Assembly (NCBI RefSeq): GCF_000803315.1
Contig: NZ_JRMH01000002.1
Location: forward strand, 682,001 to 746,000
Reading direction: 5' to 3'
Source: Pectobacterium actinidiae
Lineage (GTDB): Bacteria; Pseudomonadota; Gammaproteobacteria; Enterobacterales; Enterobacteriaceae
Length of the DNA: 64,000 nucleotides
The notes beneath the pieces were generated by a model that was not told the origin of the DNA, did not search any database, and saw only the letters and a program-made list of their open reading frames with translations. How positions within the stretch are numbered: the stretch's first letter is position 1; each line of letters begins with the position of its first letter. A program made the translations under genes and the position numbers. Positions 45,579 through 55,923 of this stretch are shown in pieces.

Positions 45579-47120
45579 TTACTTAAATTCAGCCTGATCG
45601 AAGATCAGTGAGCCATCTGCCAGCATGTACACGCCGTCGAGGTTCTTGGTTTTACCGACGATGTTGTCCGGCGTTCCCAGGAAGACGACTGGCGCATCCT
45701 GCCAAATTTGGCGCTGTGCATCGGCGTAAGCGGCGGCACGTTTGTCGGCATCGGCGGTGGCCAGACCGGCGGTAATCGCTTTATCCGCTACCGGGTTGCT
45801 GTAGTAGGAGACGTTGTACGCGACTGGCACCCAGGATTCGGTGGCAAACAGTGGACGCAGCGCCCAGTCAGCATCACCCGTGGATGGAGACCAGCCGTTA
45901 TAGAACAGGTCAAATTCGGCATCTTTCGGATCTTTCACGCCAAACAGCTTGGCGTTACGCATCCCTGAATCCATCGGCGTGACGGTGACTTTGACGCCAA
46001 CCTGCTCTAACTGTTGTTTGAAGAACTGCGCGCTACGGATGTAGTCGGTGCGGTTCGTCGTCCACAGCTTCAGGCTCAGGCCGTTGGCGTAGCCCGCTTC
46101 TTTCAGCAGCGCCTTGGCTTTCTCTGGGTTATAGGTGTAGTTCGGTGAACTCTGGCGTGCGAAGAACTGGACGTCCGGTGCCATTGCAGAGGAAGCTGGA
46201 ACACCCATGCCAGCGAAGCCGACTTTCAGCCAGATGTCGCGGTTGATGGCGTAGTTAAGCGCCTGACGTACGCGGATGTCGTTAAGCGGCGGACGCAGGT
46301 TGTTCATCGCCAACCAGAATTGATAAATACTCGGGTCACGTTGAATCGCCAGCTTGCTGTCGCTTTGTACGGTGGCGATCAGATCGGAAGGCAGTGGATA
46401 CACGGCATCGACCTGACCGGATTTCAGCGAGGCCACGCGAGTGGAGTCTTCCGGCGTCGGGTAGAAGGTCACGCTGTCGACTTTCGGCCAGCCTTTCTGC
46501 CAGTAGTTGTCGAATTTCACCAGTTTCACGTCTTTACCCTGCTGCCATTCGGTGAATTTGAATGGGCCAGTACCGACAGGGTGCACGCGCAGCTGTGCTT
46601 CATCCGGGTATTTTTTCAGCGCTTCTGGGCTGTGCATGACGGCGGACGGGTGCGCCAGCGTGTTGACAAAGGCGCCGAAAGATTTATTCAGCTCGATTTT
46701 GACCTGAGTCGGTGACAGCACGGTAACGGTTTGCACCATGTTAAACAGGCTGTTGCGCTTCAGGCCTTTGCTCTGGTCGGCCAGACGGTCGAGGTTGGCT
46801 TTAACGGCGTCGGCGTTGAACGGTGCACCATCCTGGAAGGTGATGCCTTCGCGCAGGGTAACGACGAATTCAGTCGCCGTGTCGTTGCTGGTATAACCTG
46901 TTGCCAGACGCGGCACCAGCTTCATTTTATTATCGAACTGGAACAGACGTTCGAAGATGCCACTCTGAATGGAGTAGCTCAGCGTGTCCGACGTATCGTG
47001 CGGATCGAGCCCGGTGATATCGGCATAGATGGAAATGCGAAGGTCTTGCGCCTGGGCAACAGCCGCCAGACACAGTGAGAGCCCGAGGGCAACGGCGGAG
47101 CGGCGAACGAATGGCTTCAT
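45579..47120 (-). CDS. gsiB: Periplasmic peptide-binding protein GsiB
   Basis: 513 residues of the SBP family 5. Signal peptide MKPFVRRSAVALGLSLCLAAVAQA then QDLRIS. Conserved motifs: ITGLDPHDTSDTLSYSIQSGIFERLFQFD, TEFVVTLREGITFQDGAPFNADAVKANLDR and the TGPFKFTEW region. Binds the substrate in the periplasm and delivers it to GsiCD. It follows gsiA by 94 bp. Resembles E. coli GsiB (glutathione binding); the ligand here is not certain. Confidence 0.94.
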   Translation of the reverse strand: MKPFVRRSAVALGLSLCLAAVAQAQDLRISIYADITGLDPHDTSDTLSYSIQSGIFERLFQFDNKMKLVPRLATGYTSNDTATEFVVTLREGITFQDGAPFNADAVKANLDRLADQSKGLKRNSLFNMVQTVTVLSPTQVKIELNKSFGAFVNTLAHPSAVMHSPEALKKYPDEAQLRVHPVGTGPFKFTEWQQGKDVKLVKFDNYWQKGWPKVDSVTFYPTPEDSTRVASLKSGQVDAVYPLPSDLIATVQSDSKLAIQRDPSIYQFWLAMNNLRPPLNDIRVRQALNYAINRDIWLKVGFAGMGVPASSAMAPDVQFFARQSSPNYTYNPEKAKALLKEAGYANGLSLKLWTTNRTDYIRSAQFFKQQLEQVGVKVTVTPMDSGMRNAKLFGVKDPKDAEFDLFYNGWSPSTGDADWALRPLFATESWVPVAYNVSYYSNPVADKAITAGLATADADKRAAAYADAQRQIWQDAPVVFLGTPDNIVGKTKNLDGVYMLADGSLIFDQAEFK

Positions 47121-47214
47121 GGTTATCTCTCCTGGTCAGCAATGAACGTGTGTTGTGAATACAGTGTGTTTTCTGGCTATTTTTCGTGTTGCTTTTTTAT
47201 AACTACATCGTGTT

Positions 47215-49134
47215 TCAGGCTGCCGATTCGTTGTCGGCGACCCAGTGCTGCGGCGCGACCTCGCGGTAGCGCGTTTTGGCGACGGTCTCACCTGCTTTAC
47301 GCAAAGGTGAGGGGATTTCGCTATCGTCAAACTGGCGTGCGCCGCGACGGGTTGGGTCGGCAATGGGAACCGAGGCCAACAGGCGGCGGGTATACGGGTG
47401 CTGCGGGTCGTTAAACACCGACTGGCGCGGGCCGATCTCCACAATCTGGCCGAGGTACATCACCGCGACGCGGTTGGCGATACGCTCGACAACGGCCATA
47501 TCGTGCGAGATGAAAATCCACGACACACCCGTTTTCTTCTGGAGATCCATCATCAGGTTGACGACCTGTGCCTGAATCGATACATCGAGTGCCGAAACGG
47601 CTTCGTCAGCAATGATGACCTGCGGCTGTAGCGCCATCGCGCGGGCAATCGCGATACGCTGACGCTGTCCGCCGGAAAACTCGTGCGGATAACGCCGAGC
47701 ATGTTCTGGCAGCAGGCCGACGCTTTTTAACAGCGCCTGCACCTGTGGTGTCGCTTCTTCCAGCGATTTCACCAGCCCGTGCAGTAGCAGCGGTTCCGCA
47801 ATGGTGAAGCCTACCGTCAGGCGCGGGTTGAGCGAGGCATACGGGTCTTGAAACACCATCTGCATTTCCCGGCGCAGCGGCTGGAAATCACGCTCTTTCA
47901 TCTGCGAGATTTCGTTGCCCTGAAAATGGATGCTTTCGGCTTGGCTCTGTACCAGGCGCAGCAGGGCGCGTCCGGTGGTGGACTTGCCGCAGCCGCTTTC
48001 ACCGACGATAGCCAGCGTTTCGCCCGGCCAGACGTTGAAATCGATCTGTTCTACCGCGTGAACGTGGTGGGTGATAGTGGATAAAATCCCGCTGCGCATG
48101 GGGTAATACACGCTCAGTCCGCGAATATCCAACAGCGGCTCAGCGTCATAGCGGGCGGTAACCTGTTCACTATTTTCCGGATCGGCAGCCTGTCCCAGTA
48201 AAGGAAAGCGCTTCGGCCAGAGGCTATCGCGCATGTCGCCCAGCTTCGGTACGGCGGCCAGCAGCGACTGGGTATAAGCGTGTTGCGGTGCGGCAAAAAT
48301 CTGTTCGACAGTGCCTTGCTCCACGATCTCGCCGCGATACATCACCACCACGCGATCGGCGATTTCCGCTACTACGCCCATATCGTGCGTAATAAACAGC
48401 ACCGCCATGTCGCTCTGCTGTTGCAGGTCGCGCAGGATTTGCAGGATGCGTGCCTGTACGGTGACGTCCAGCGCGGTGGTCGGCTCATCGGCAATCAACA
48501 GCTGTGGATCGCAGGCCAGCGCCTGTGCAATCATCACGCGCTGACGCATCCCGCCAGACAGCGAGTGCGGATAGCTTTTCATCACGCGATCGACGTCTGC
48601 GATACGCACTTTGTGCAGCAGCTCACGGGCTTTTTTGTCCGCACTGGCGGCATCGCAGATTTTGTGGTCAAGCAGGGCTTCGGTAAGCTGATCGCCAACT
48701 TTCAGCACCGGGTTGAGCGACGTCATCGGCTCCTGGAAAATCATGGCGAGATCGCGACCGCGTAGCTTACGACGTGCTTCCGCTTTCATACTCAGCAGGT
48801 CATGCTGCTTGCCGTCGCGTGCGGTGAAGCGGAGCGCACCGCGTTCGATGTTGGCAGAGTCCGCCAGCAACCCCATCACGGCGAGTGACGTTACGGACTT
48901 GCCTGAACCACTTTCGCCGACCACGGCGACCACTTCCCCTTTATTCACGGTAAAGGAAATGCCTTTGAGCGCCTGATGCGTGCCGGAGCGACCGCTAAAG
49001 CTGACGCTCAGATCGTCGATTTCCAGTACAGGTCTGGGGGCGTTACCGGGTGCTGTGGCGGCACCCGCGTGCATGATATCCGTCATGGTCACTCCGGTTG
49101 AGGGTTGGATGGTTACTGCGGTTGATTGCGTCAT
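47215..49134 (-). CDS. gsiA: Peptide ABC transporter ATPase GsiA (two ATPase domains)
   Basis: 639 residues, two ABC ATPase domains in one chain as in E. coli GsiA (623). Domain 1 (about 40-290): Walker A GESGSGKSV, signature LSGGMRQRV, Walker B LLIADEPTTALD. Domain 2 (about 340-600): Walker A GESGCGKST, signature FSGGQRQRI, Walker B VIIADEAVSALD. The start at 49134 (MTQSTAV) overlaps the epimerase stop codon as ATGA. An internal Met 16 codons later is an alternative. A longer frame upstream overlaps the epimerase gene and is a shadow. Confidence 0.94.
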   Translation of the reverse strand: MTQSTAVTIQPSTGVTMTDIMHAGAATAPGNAPRPVLEIDDLSVSFSGRSGTHQALKGISFTVNKGEVVAVVGESGSGKSVTSLAVMGLLADSANIERGALRFTARDGKQHDLLSMKAEARRKLRGRDLAMIFQEPMTSLNPVLKVGDQLTEALLDHKICDAASADKKARELLHKVRIADVDRVMKSYPHSLSGGMRQRVMIAQALACDPQLLIADEPTTALDVTVQARILQILRDLQQQSDMAVLFITHDMGVVAEIADRVVVMYRGEIVEQGTVEQIFAAPQHAYTQSLLAAVPKLGDMRDSLWPKRFPLLGQAADPENSEQVTARYDAEPLLDIRGLSVYYPMRSGILSTITHHVHAVEQIDFNVWPGETLAIVGESGCGKSTTGRALLRLVQSQAESIHFQGNEISQMKERDFQPLRREMQMVFQDPYASLNPRLTVGFTIAEPLLLHGLVKSLEEATPQVQALLKSVGLLPEHARRYPHEFSGGQRQRIAIARAMALQPQVIIADEAVSALDVSIQAQVVNLMMDLQKKTGVSWIFISHDMAVVERIANRVAVMYLGQIVEIGPRQSVFNDPQHPYTRRLLASVPIADPTRRGARQFDDSEIPSPLRKAGETVAKTRYREVAPQHWVADNESAA

Positions 49135-50099
49135 AGCCAAATTCGGCCAAGGTTGTAGGTCAGATAAGGCGAGCTGTCGGCAGCTAGCCAAATAGGGCCA
49201 TCGAGATCGACGTGCTCGGCATCGGCGGCGACGGGCAGGGCGGCTTCCATCGCCATCGACGAGCCCAGCGTGCAGCCGACCATAATGCGCAGGCCGTGAA
49301 AGTGGGCTTCGCGTACCATCGCCAGCGCTTCGGTCAGCCCGCCACACTTGTCCAGCTTGATGTTGATCATGTCGTAACGACGACGCAGCCCGACGATGTC
49401 ACCGCTGTGGCGGCAGCTTTCATCCGCACAGATGGGAATCGGATGGGAAAAACGCTGTAAATCCTCGTCCTTATCCACAGGAAGCGGTTGTTCGATCATG
49501 GCGACCTGATAAGGCAGCAGAGCCGTGGACAGGCTATGTAAATCCAGCCCGCTCCAGCTTGCTCTCGCGTCGATAATCAATTTGGCGTTAGGCGCGACGG
49601 CACGAATGGCGGCGACCTTCTCCAGAATCAGCTCGCGATCCAGTTTGATTTTCAGCAGCAGGGCGCCGTGAGATACGGCATTGGATGCGGCGGCGGCCAT
49701 TTTCTCCACGCTATCGAGCGCCAACGTTTGCGCACAGACCACGGACGTGGGGGGATGAATGCCGATACGTTGCCACAACGTCTGTTTTTCCAATGCGGTG
49801 TTGAGCCGCCACAGGGCGCAGTCCAGCGCATTTCTGGCCGCACCCGGCGATAAGTCTTTCTGGAGCTGTTCGATGGTCAGGCCGTGTTCTATAGCCTCAC
49901 GGACCGCAGAGAGCTGGCGACATACGCTGTCGGCGGACTCGCCATAATGGGCGACTGGCGTACACTCGCCTTGTCCAATAAATCCTTTTTCTTCCAATGC
50001 GACGCGGATAACGGTAACCGCGCGACGCGTGCCGTTATCAACCGCCATAGGACGGGCTAGTGGCAGATTGACCGTTTCAATTTGCATATGCCGCATCAT
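49131..50099 (-). CDS. ycjG: L-Ala-D/L-Glu (dipeptide) epimerase
   Basis: 322 residues of the enolase superfamily (AEE type). Motifs: KIKLD (catalytic Lys pair, about 150), IIDARASW (first metal Asp), MIEQPLP (second ligand), CADESC (third) and INIKLDKCGG (second catalytic Lys). E. coli has DANESW where this has DARASW; the first Asp is kept. It converts L-Ala-D-Glu to L-Ala-L-Glu for murein recycling. First gene of the gsi-like operon, which points to cell-wall-derived or D-containing peptides as the substrates. Confidence 0.88.
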   Translation of the reverse strand: MMRHMQIETVNLPLARPMAVDNGTRRAVTVIRVALEEKGFIGQGECTPVAHYGESADSVCRQLSAVREAIEHGLTIEQLQKDLSPGAARNALDCALWRLNTALEKQTLWQRIGIHPPTSVVCAQTLALDSVEKMAAAASNAVSHGALLLKIKLDRELILEKVAAIRAVAPNAKLIIDARASWSGLDLHSLSTALLPYQVAMIEQPLPVDKDEDLQRFSHPIPICADESCRHSGDIVGLRRRYDMINIKLDKCGGLTEALAMVREAHFHGLRIMVGCTLGSSMAMEAALPVAADAEHVDLDGPIWLAADSSPYLTYNLGRIWL

Positions 50100-50258
50100 G
50101 ATTTTCTCTCATCAACGCTCAAGGGATGAACGGACTATTTCATGATGCATCATCACTGACGAATACTTGTTCATCAGTAGGGTATAACCTCAGGTTATAT
50201 CCTAAGTTCAAGGTATGGCTTTCTGATGCCGCTTTCCCGCAACGCGAAGGATTTCGTG

Positions 50259-50264
50259 TATAAT
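50259..50264 (+). promoter_or_regulatory. rph: -10 element of the rph promoter
   Basis: A perfect TATAAT preceded by TG (CGTGTATAATACG), 36 bp before the rph start codon. No good -35 box is visible at 17 bp, so this may rely on the TG or on upstream elements. Confidence 0.6.
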
Positions 50265-50300
50265 ACGCGCCAGTTTTCATTGACCCACCGGAGATGAGCC

Positions 50301-51017
50301 ATGCGCCCAACAGGCCGAAGTGCACAGCAAGTACGTCCCCTCAAATTGACCCGTCATTACACAAAACACGCCGAAGGTTCTGTTTTAGTCGAATTTGGCG
50401 ATACCAAAGTGTTATGCAATGCCACGGTAGAAGAGGGTGTTCCGCGCTTTCTGAAAGGTCAGGGGCAAGGATGGGTCACCGCCGAATACGGTATGCTACC
50501 GCGTGCGACGCACAGCCGTAACGCGCGTGAAGCCGCCAAAGGCAAGCAGGGCGGGCGGACGCTGGAGATTCAGCGCCTGATTGCGCGTTCCCTGCGTGCG
50601 GCTATCGACCTGAAAGTGCTCGGCGAATACACCATTACGCTCGACTGCGATGTCTTGCAGGCGGACGGTGGCACGCGTACAGCGTCCATCACCGGTGCCT
50701 GCGTAGCGCTGGCCGATGCACTGAACCAGATGGTCGCCAAGGGTAAGTTGAAAAAGAACCCGATGAAAGGCATGGTCGCGGCAGTTTCCGTCGGCATCGT
50801 GAACGGCGAAGCGCTATGCGATCTGGAATACGTGGAAGATTCCGCTGCGGAAACCGACATGAATGTGGTCATGACCGAAGACGGCCGCATGATTGAAGTG
50901 CAGGGCACAGCCGAAGGCGAGCCGTTCAGCCACGAAGAATTACTCACCCTGCTGGCGTTAGCCCGAGGGGGAATTGATACCATCGTTCAGGCGCAGAAAG
51001 CGGCCTTAATCGATTGA
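50301..51017 (+). CDS. rph: RNase PH
   Basis: Phosphorolytic 3'-5' exoribonuclease that trims tRNA 3' ends. 238 residues, full length; it does not have the frameshift of E. coli K-12. Blocks: [35 protein letters not shown], the catalytic [19 protein letters not shown] and [14 protein letters not shown]. It precedes pyrE with a hairpin/U-tract attenuator between them, as in other enterobacteria. Confidence 0.98.
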   Translation: MRPTGRSAQQVRPLKLTRHYTKHAEGSVLVEFGDTKVLCNATVEEGVPRFLKGQGQGWVTAEYGMLPRATHSRNAREAAKGKQGGRTLEIQRLIARSLRAAIDLKVLGEYTITLDCDVLQADGGTRTASITGACVALADALNQMVAKGKLKKNPMKGMVAAVSVGIVNGEALCDLEYVEDSAAETDMNVVMTEDGRMIEVQGTAEGEPFSHEELLTLLALARGGIDTIVQAQKAALID

Positions 51018-51023
51018 TTTTAT

Positions 51024-51048
51024 AAGCGACCAATTGGTCGCTTTTTTT
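51024..51048 (+). terminator. pyrE attenuator
   Basis: AAGCGACC-AATT-GGTCGCTT, a perfect 8-bp stem, is followed by a run of T residues, 6 bp past the rph stop codon. In E. coli the pyrE attenuator senses UTP through coupled translation of rph. The arrangement here is the same. Confidence 0.85.
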
Positions 51049-51110
51049 ATGTCTGACCAACAGTGTCTAATTAACAACGTGATTAACCCGTAAGACTAGG
51101 AGATGCAGTA

Positions 51111-51752
51111 ATGAAAGCCTACCAGCGCCAGTTTATTGAGTTTGCACTCAGCAAGCAGGTATTGAAGTTCGGCGAGTTCACCCTGAAATCCGGGCGTATC
51201 AGTCCCTATTTCTTCAACGCCGGGCTGTTTAATACCGGGCGCGATCTGGCCTTACTGGGGCGTTTTTATGCGGAAGCCCTGGTTGATTCTGGCGTGGCGT
51301 TTGATTTGCTGTTCGGGCCAGCTTACAAAGGCATTCCGATTGCGACTACTGCTGCGGTCGCGTTGGCAGAACACCACGATCGCGACCTGCCGTACTGCTT
51401 CAACCGTAAAGAAGCTAAAGACCACGGTGAGGGCGGCAGCCTGGTCGGTAGCCCGTTACAGGGCCGCGTGATGCTGGTGGATGACGTGATTACGGCGGGT
51501 ACGGCGATTCGTGAATCAATGGAGATCATCGGTGCGCACGGCGCGACGCTGGCGGGGGTGATGATTGCGCTGGATCGTCAGGAACGCGGTCGTGCCGATC
51601 TGTCTGCGATTCAGGAAGTCGAGCGAGACTATCAGTGCAAGGTGATTTCGATTATTACGTTAACGGATTTGATTGCTTATCTGGCGGAAAAACCGGAGAT
51701 GGCAGCGCATCTGGATGCGGTGAAAGCCTATCGTGAGCAGTACGGGATTTAA
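51111..51752 (+). CDS. pyrE: Orotate phosphoribosyltransferase
   Basis: Makes OMP from orotate and PRPP in pyrimidine synthesis. 213 residues, like E. coli PyrE. Blocks: [46 protein letters not shown] and the PRPP loop [16 protein letters not shown]. Start ATG preceded by AGGAG. Expression probably tuned by the upstream attenuator. Confidence 0.98.
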   Translation: MKAYQRQFIEFALSKQVLKFGEFTLKSGRISPYFFNAGLFNTGRDLALLGRFYAEALVDSGVAFDLLFGPAYKGIPIATTAAVALAEHHDRDLPYCFNRKEAKDHGEGGSLVGSPLQGRVMLVDDVITAGTAIRESMEIIGAHGATLAGVMIALDRQERGRADLSAIQEVERDYQCKVISIITLTDLIAYLAEKPEMAAHLDAVKAYREQYGI

Positions 51753-51765
51753 CGTGTGACTCAGG

Positions 51766-51797
51766 AACCCGCCAGAAGAGAATATCTGGCGGGTTTT
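51766..51797 (+). terminator. Terminator between convergent pyrE and slmA
   Basis: AACCCGCCAGA / TCTGGCGGGTT form a perfect 11-bp stem with an 8-nt loop followed by TTTT. Likely bidirectional, ending both pyrE and the convergent slmA. Confidence 0.85.
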
Positions 51798-51815
51798 AAT
51801 ATCTAAGGGAGGCGT

Positions 51816-52412
51816 TTAGTTCAGCTGTGCCGCCAACAGCGGCCAGCGGGTGTCGAATTCCTGCGTCGGACGATAGCGGAATTCAGAGCGAATGAAGCGC
51901 GACAACATCCCTTCGCAAAACGCTAACAGCTGGCTAGCCAACAGCGTTTCATCATGCTGGAAACCTTTTCCATCGCGTAGCTTGTGTTCGCGCAATACCT
52001 GACGCAACTGCGATTCAATACGCTCAAACAGCTGGTTTATACGTCCCTGCAAGCGATCCTGTTCAAACATCAGCGCGTGACCGGTCATGATACGAGTCAG
52101 ACCCGGATTCCGTTCCGCAAACCCTAAAATAAGCAGCAAAATCAGACGAAGACGATTAAACGTTTCTTTTTCGTCTTGCAGAATCAGGTTAATGCGGGTG
52201 GTCAGACTATCCTCAATAAATTCAATCAGGCTATCAAACATCCGCGTTTTACTGGGGAAATGCCGGTAGAGCGCCGCTTCGGACACGCCAACGTTCGCAG
52301 CCAGTTTTGCCGTGGTGATGCGTTGGCTACCGTCGCTGGATTCCAGCATCTGTGCCAGCGCCTGCAAAATTTCCTCGCGGCGATTCCTTTTCGTATTTTC
52401 TTTTTCTGCCAT
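51816..52412 (-). CDS. slmA: Nucleoid occlusion factor SlmA
   Basis: TetR-family protein that binds nucleoid DNA and blocks FtsZ ring assembly over the chromosome. 198 residues from [16 protein letters not shown], matching E. coli SlmA over the whole length ([53 protein letters not shown]). The frame opens 23 codons further upstream but the family start is at 52412. Usual position between pyrE and dut. Confidence 0.97.
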
Positions 52413-52524
52413 GTCTGAAAAGACCCTTGCTAAATATTTGACTGACAAGCACCCGGTAGCGCCACAGTCGCGATAGCACACTGTGGCTTATAGGAATTTT
52501 TACACTATGGGTGGCTGGATCGCG

Positions 52525-52980
52525 TTAGCTACGGCCGGAGTGGCCGAAGCCGCCTTCTCCACGTTCGCTGCCGACGAAATCTTCGACCAGATTGAATTCG
52601 GCCTGAACAACGGGCACAAAAACCATCTGCGCGATGCGTTCGCCCGGTTCAACCGTAAACGTTTGTTGACCACGGTTCCAGACGGAAACCATCAGTTGTC
52701 CCTGATAGTCCGAATCAATCAGCCCCACCAGATTCCCCAGCACCACGCCGTGCTTATGGCCTAGCCCTGAGCGGGGCAGGATAACCGCCGCTAGCCCGGT
52801 ATCGGCAATGTGAATCGCCAGCCCGGTTGGGATCAGGGTGGTTTCCCCTGCTTTGAGTTCAATCGCCTGATCCAGACAGGCACGCAGATCGAGCCCAGCA
52901 GAACCTGGAGTGGCATAGGTTGGTAACGGAAATTGCTGTCCAACGCGTGGGTCAACAATCTTAACGTCGATTTTTTTCAT
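52525..52980 (-). CDS. dut: dUTP diphosphatase
   Basis: Cleaves dUTP to dUMP and keeps uracil out of DNA. 151 residues. The five dUTPase motifs are visible: [48 protein letters not shown] and the C-terminal [11 protein letters not shown]. The start is taken at the second Met (MKKIDVKI); the first, one codon upstream, is equally close. Its 5' end overlaps the 3' end of coaBC by about 20 bp. Confidence 0.97.
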
Positions 52981-54208
52981 CATAACGGCTGATAATCTCG
53001 TCGATTAATTTTTGGCCAAGCAGACGCTTGTCGCACTGCGGCAACGGCGTGTCACCACCTTGCCAAAAAAGGTGTAACGCATTGGTTTCACTGTTAAAAC
53101 CATGCCCGGAAAGAGAGACGTTGTTCGCGCAAATCAGATCCAGCTTTTTACGCGCCAGTTTTTGTCGGGCGTATTCTTCCACATTCTGGGTTTCGGCAGC
53201 AAACCCGACAACATAAGGACGATTTTTCGTCATGGCTGCGACACCGGCGATAATATCTGGATTTTTGACCAGAGTGAGAGTCATTTCATCGCCCTGCTGA
53301 TTCTGTTTTTTTATCTTCTCATCGGCGATGTGTTTGGCGCGATAGTCGGCAACCGCAGCACAGCCGATAACAATGTGCTGCTGTGACGCGTGATCCATCA
53401 CTGCGCGTTCCATCTCTAACGCGCTGCCGACGTCAATGCGTTTGACGCCCTGCGGTGTGGCGAGCGAAACCGGGCCGCTTACCAGTGTGACATTTGCACC
53501 ACGGGCAGCAGCGGCTTGTGCGATAGCAAAGCCCATTTTCCCGGAGCTGTGGTTGGTGATAAAGCGAACGGGATCCAGCGCTTCTCTCGTTGGTCCGGCG
53601 GTGACCAGAATGTTCAGATGTTGCAGATCGTTGATGGCAGAAAAATGACGCTGTGCCAGCCCGACAATCTCCATTGGGTCGATCATGCGGCCTGGCCCAA
53701 CGTCGCCACACGCCTGACTGCCGCTATCCGGCCCCCAAATTGGTAAACCGCGTGCGGCCAGCGTGCTCAGGTTGTCCTGCGTGGGCTCTGCGCGATACAT
53801 CTGCTGATTCATCGCAGGGACAACGGCGATAGGGGCAGAGGTCGCGAGGCAAATGGTGGTCAGTAGGTCGTTCGCCATGCCAGCAGCGACTCGGGCGATC
53901 AGATCGGCGGTGGCTGGGGCGAGAATGACTAAATCAGCCCATTTCCCCAGCTCGATGTGACCCATTGAGGCTTCCGCCGCAGGGTCGAGCAGGTCGTCTG
54001 ATACCGGGTAGCCGGAGACAGCTTGCAGCGTCAACGGAGTGATAAAAGCTTTAGCTGCAGAGGTCATGACAACTCGTACGTCAGCTCCACCATCGCGCAG
54101 GCGTCGCACCAGTTCCGGGCACTTATACGCGGCAATGCCGCCGCTGATACCCAGCACGATTCGTTTGCCGGAGAGTGCATTCAGGCTGGAAAATTCCGTC
54201 ATCATCAT
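52961..54208 (-). CDS. coaBC: CoaBC phosphopantothenoylcysteine synthetase/decarboxylase
   Basis: Bifunctional coenzyme A biosynthesis enzyme. About 415 residues: N-terminal CoaC (FMN decarboxylase; [55 protein letters not shown]) and C-terminal CoaB (CTP-dependent ligase; [36 protein letters not shown]). Three adjacent ATG codons (54202, 54205, 54208) leave the exact start open by two residues. Divergent from radC, partner of dut. Confidence 0.97.
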
Positions 54209-54302
54209 GGTCCGATTGAAAGTCAGAAGATGCGGCATTTTACCATAACCTTGCGGGCAGATAGGAATCTTAAGGTCTTTGTCGTGTTTTCCCTAAGAAG
54301 AT

Positions 54303-54318
54303 TGCGAAGCGCTTCGCA
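54303..54318. repeat. 16-bp perfect palindrome between coaBC and radC
   Basis: TGCGAAGCGCTTCGCA is a perfect palindrome in the divergent coaBC-radC spacer. Stem-forming or operator role; nothing specific known. Confidence 0.5.
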
Positions 54319-54391
54319 GCCTTTTATCGCAAGTGTCGTCCTGTTTTTACGGGCGTGGCATGATGCCGTCGAGTGGTATAGGGAGAAGGTG

Positions 54392-55057
54392 ATGGGCTGG
54401 GAAAAGGGATTGGCACCGCGTGAAAAACTGGTGCGTTTAGGGGCTGAGTCACTGACGGATGTTGAATTACTGGCGATTTTTTTGCGCACGGGGTTGCCGG
54501 GCGTACATGTGATGCAACTGGCAGAGGATTTACTGGCACATTTTGGGTCGCTTTACCAACTAATGGCGGCGGACCAGTCCGCGTTCCATAGTGCCAAAGG
54601 TGTTGGAATATCAAAATATACGCAGATCAAGGCGATCGCCGAGCTGTCGCGGAGGCTGTTTTTCTCTCGCCTGGCGAAAGAGGACGCCATGCTGAACCCG
54701 GAAGCGACCGGTCAATATTTACAGTTGCTGCTGTCCCGGCGTGAACGTGAAGTTTTTTTAGTTCTATTTTTGGACAATCAGCACCACGTTATTCGCCATC
54801 AGGAGATGTTTGTTGGTACGATTAACAGCGTGGAAGTCCACCCGCGTGAAATTGTGCGTGAAGCGCTAAAGGCAAATGCTGCCGCGCTGATTCTGGCGCA
54901 TAATCATCCGTCGGGAAAAGCGGAGCCGAGTCAGGCTGACCGTGCGATAACCGAACAGATTGTCAAAGCCTGTCTGTTAATGGAGATCCGCGTGCTCGAT
55001 CATTTGGTCATTGGGCATGGCGAATACGTTTCTTTTGCCGAACGCGGCTGGATTTAA
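54392..55057 (+). CDS. radC: RadC-family protein (JAMM/MPN+ domain)
   Basis: 221 residues: N-terminal helix-hairpin-helix-like part ([26 protein letters not shown]) and a JAMM metal-binding domain ([28 protein letters not shown], then the Asp in SQADRAI). Once thought a repair protein; the biochemical role is unclear. The family starts at [12 protein letters not shown] (54392), with GGGAGAAGG just before it; a longer frame back to 54023 overlaps coaBC on the other strand and is not credible. Confidence 0.92.
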   Translation: MGWEKGLAPREKLVRLGAESLTDVELLAIFLRTGLPGVHVMQLAEDLLAHFGSLYQLMAADQSAFHSAKGVGISKYTQIKAIAELSRRLFFSRLAKEDAMLNPEATGQYLQLLLSRREREVFLVLFLDNQHHVIRHQEMFVGTINSVEVHPREIVREALKANAAALILAHNHPSGKAEPSQADRAITEQIVKACLLMEIRVLDHLVIGHGEYVSFAERGWI

Positions 55058-55100
55058 CAGATATTTCCGCGATCCAATGGGATCTTTAGCTGTTCGGGAC

Positions 55101-55129
55101 TTGAGCACTTACGCTTCAGAGCGTATACT
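55101..55129 (+). promoter_or_regulatory. Sigma-70 promoter of rpmBG
   Basis: TTGAGC (55101-55106), a 17-bp spacer and TATACT (55124-55129) form a good sigma-70 promoter. A 150-nt leader with a long inverted repeat (55163-55229) precedes rpmB. Confidence 0.65.
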
Positions 55130-55162
55130 ACGCCACCTTTGAGAATCTTGGGTGTGGCGTTA

Positions 55163-55229
55163 AGAGCCTATCTCAGCAGGTTTATCCTGATGACAGAGTC
55201 TTTTCAGTGAAGTTGCTGAGATGGGCTCT
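55163..55229. repeat. Long inverted repeat in the rpmB leader
   Basis: AGAGCCTATCTCAGCA (55163-55178) and TGCTGAGATGGGCTCT (55214-55229) are complementary with one G-U-type mismatch, spaced by 35 nt. In the RNA this would form a 16-bp stem before rpmB. It could be a regulatory leader or a small dispersed repeat. Confidence 0.65.
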
Positions 55230-55273
55230 AAAGCCTGACGAGGCGGCCAAACCCTATACGAAGCTCGAGCTGA

Positions 55274-55531
<258 letters not shown>

Positions 55532-55539
55532 GGAACTGA

Positions 55540-55710
<171 letters not shown>

Positions 55711-55726
55711 TTTCTGCTTCTCGATG

Positions 55727-55754
55727 AAAACCCGGCCTTGGTCGGGTTTTTTTT
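55727..55754 (+). terminator. Intrinsic terminator after rpmG
   Basis: AAAACCCGGCC / GGTCGGGTTTT type stem followed by a run of eight T, 17 bp after the rpmG stop codon. Confidence 0.88.
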
Positions 55755-55923
55755 CGCCATATGCCAGTCAGCGCATCGATTTAGGTTAACGGTTTTGTAT
55801 TAAATACGGCGGGTAAAATACGCCAATAGTTATCCTGTTTCCCGCCGCATTCCCTGTCTTACGGGTTATCACAGATGGTATCCTGCTGTTTACTAACGTA
55901 GCCACCTTTATCAGGAGACGCAC

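Noticed and set aside
47215..49347. 710-codon version of gsiA
   Set aside because: The first 71 codons lie over the epimerase gene in another frame and have low-complexity Arg-rich sequence; the ATGA-coupled start at 49134 is natural.
54023..55057. 344-codon version of radC
   Set aside because: The first part overlaps coaBC on the opposite strand and bears no RadC similarity; the family start is at 54392.
55807..55847. CGGCGGG...CCCGCCG inverted repeat upstream of mutM as a riboswitch or terminator
   Set aside because: Seven-bp arms 27 bp apart with no U run and no known leader element; judged chance or minor.
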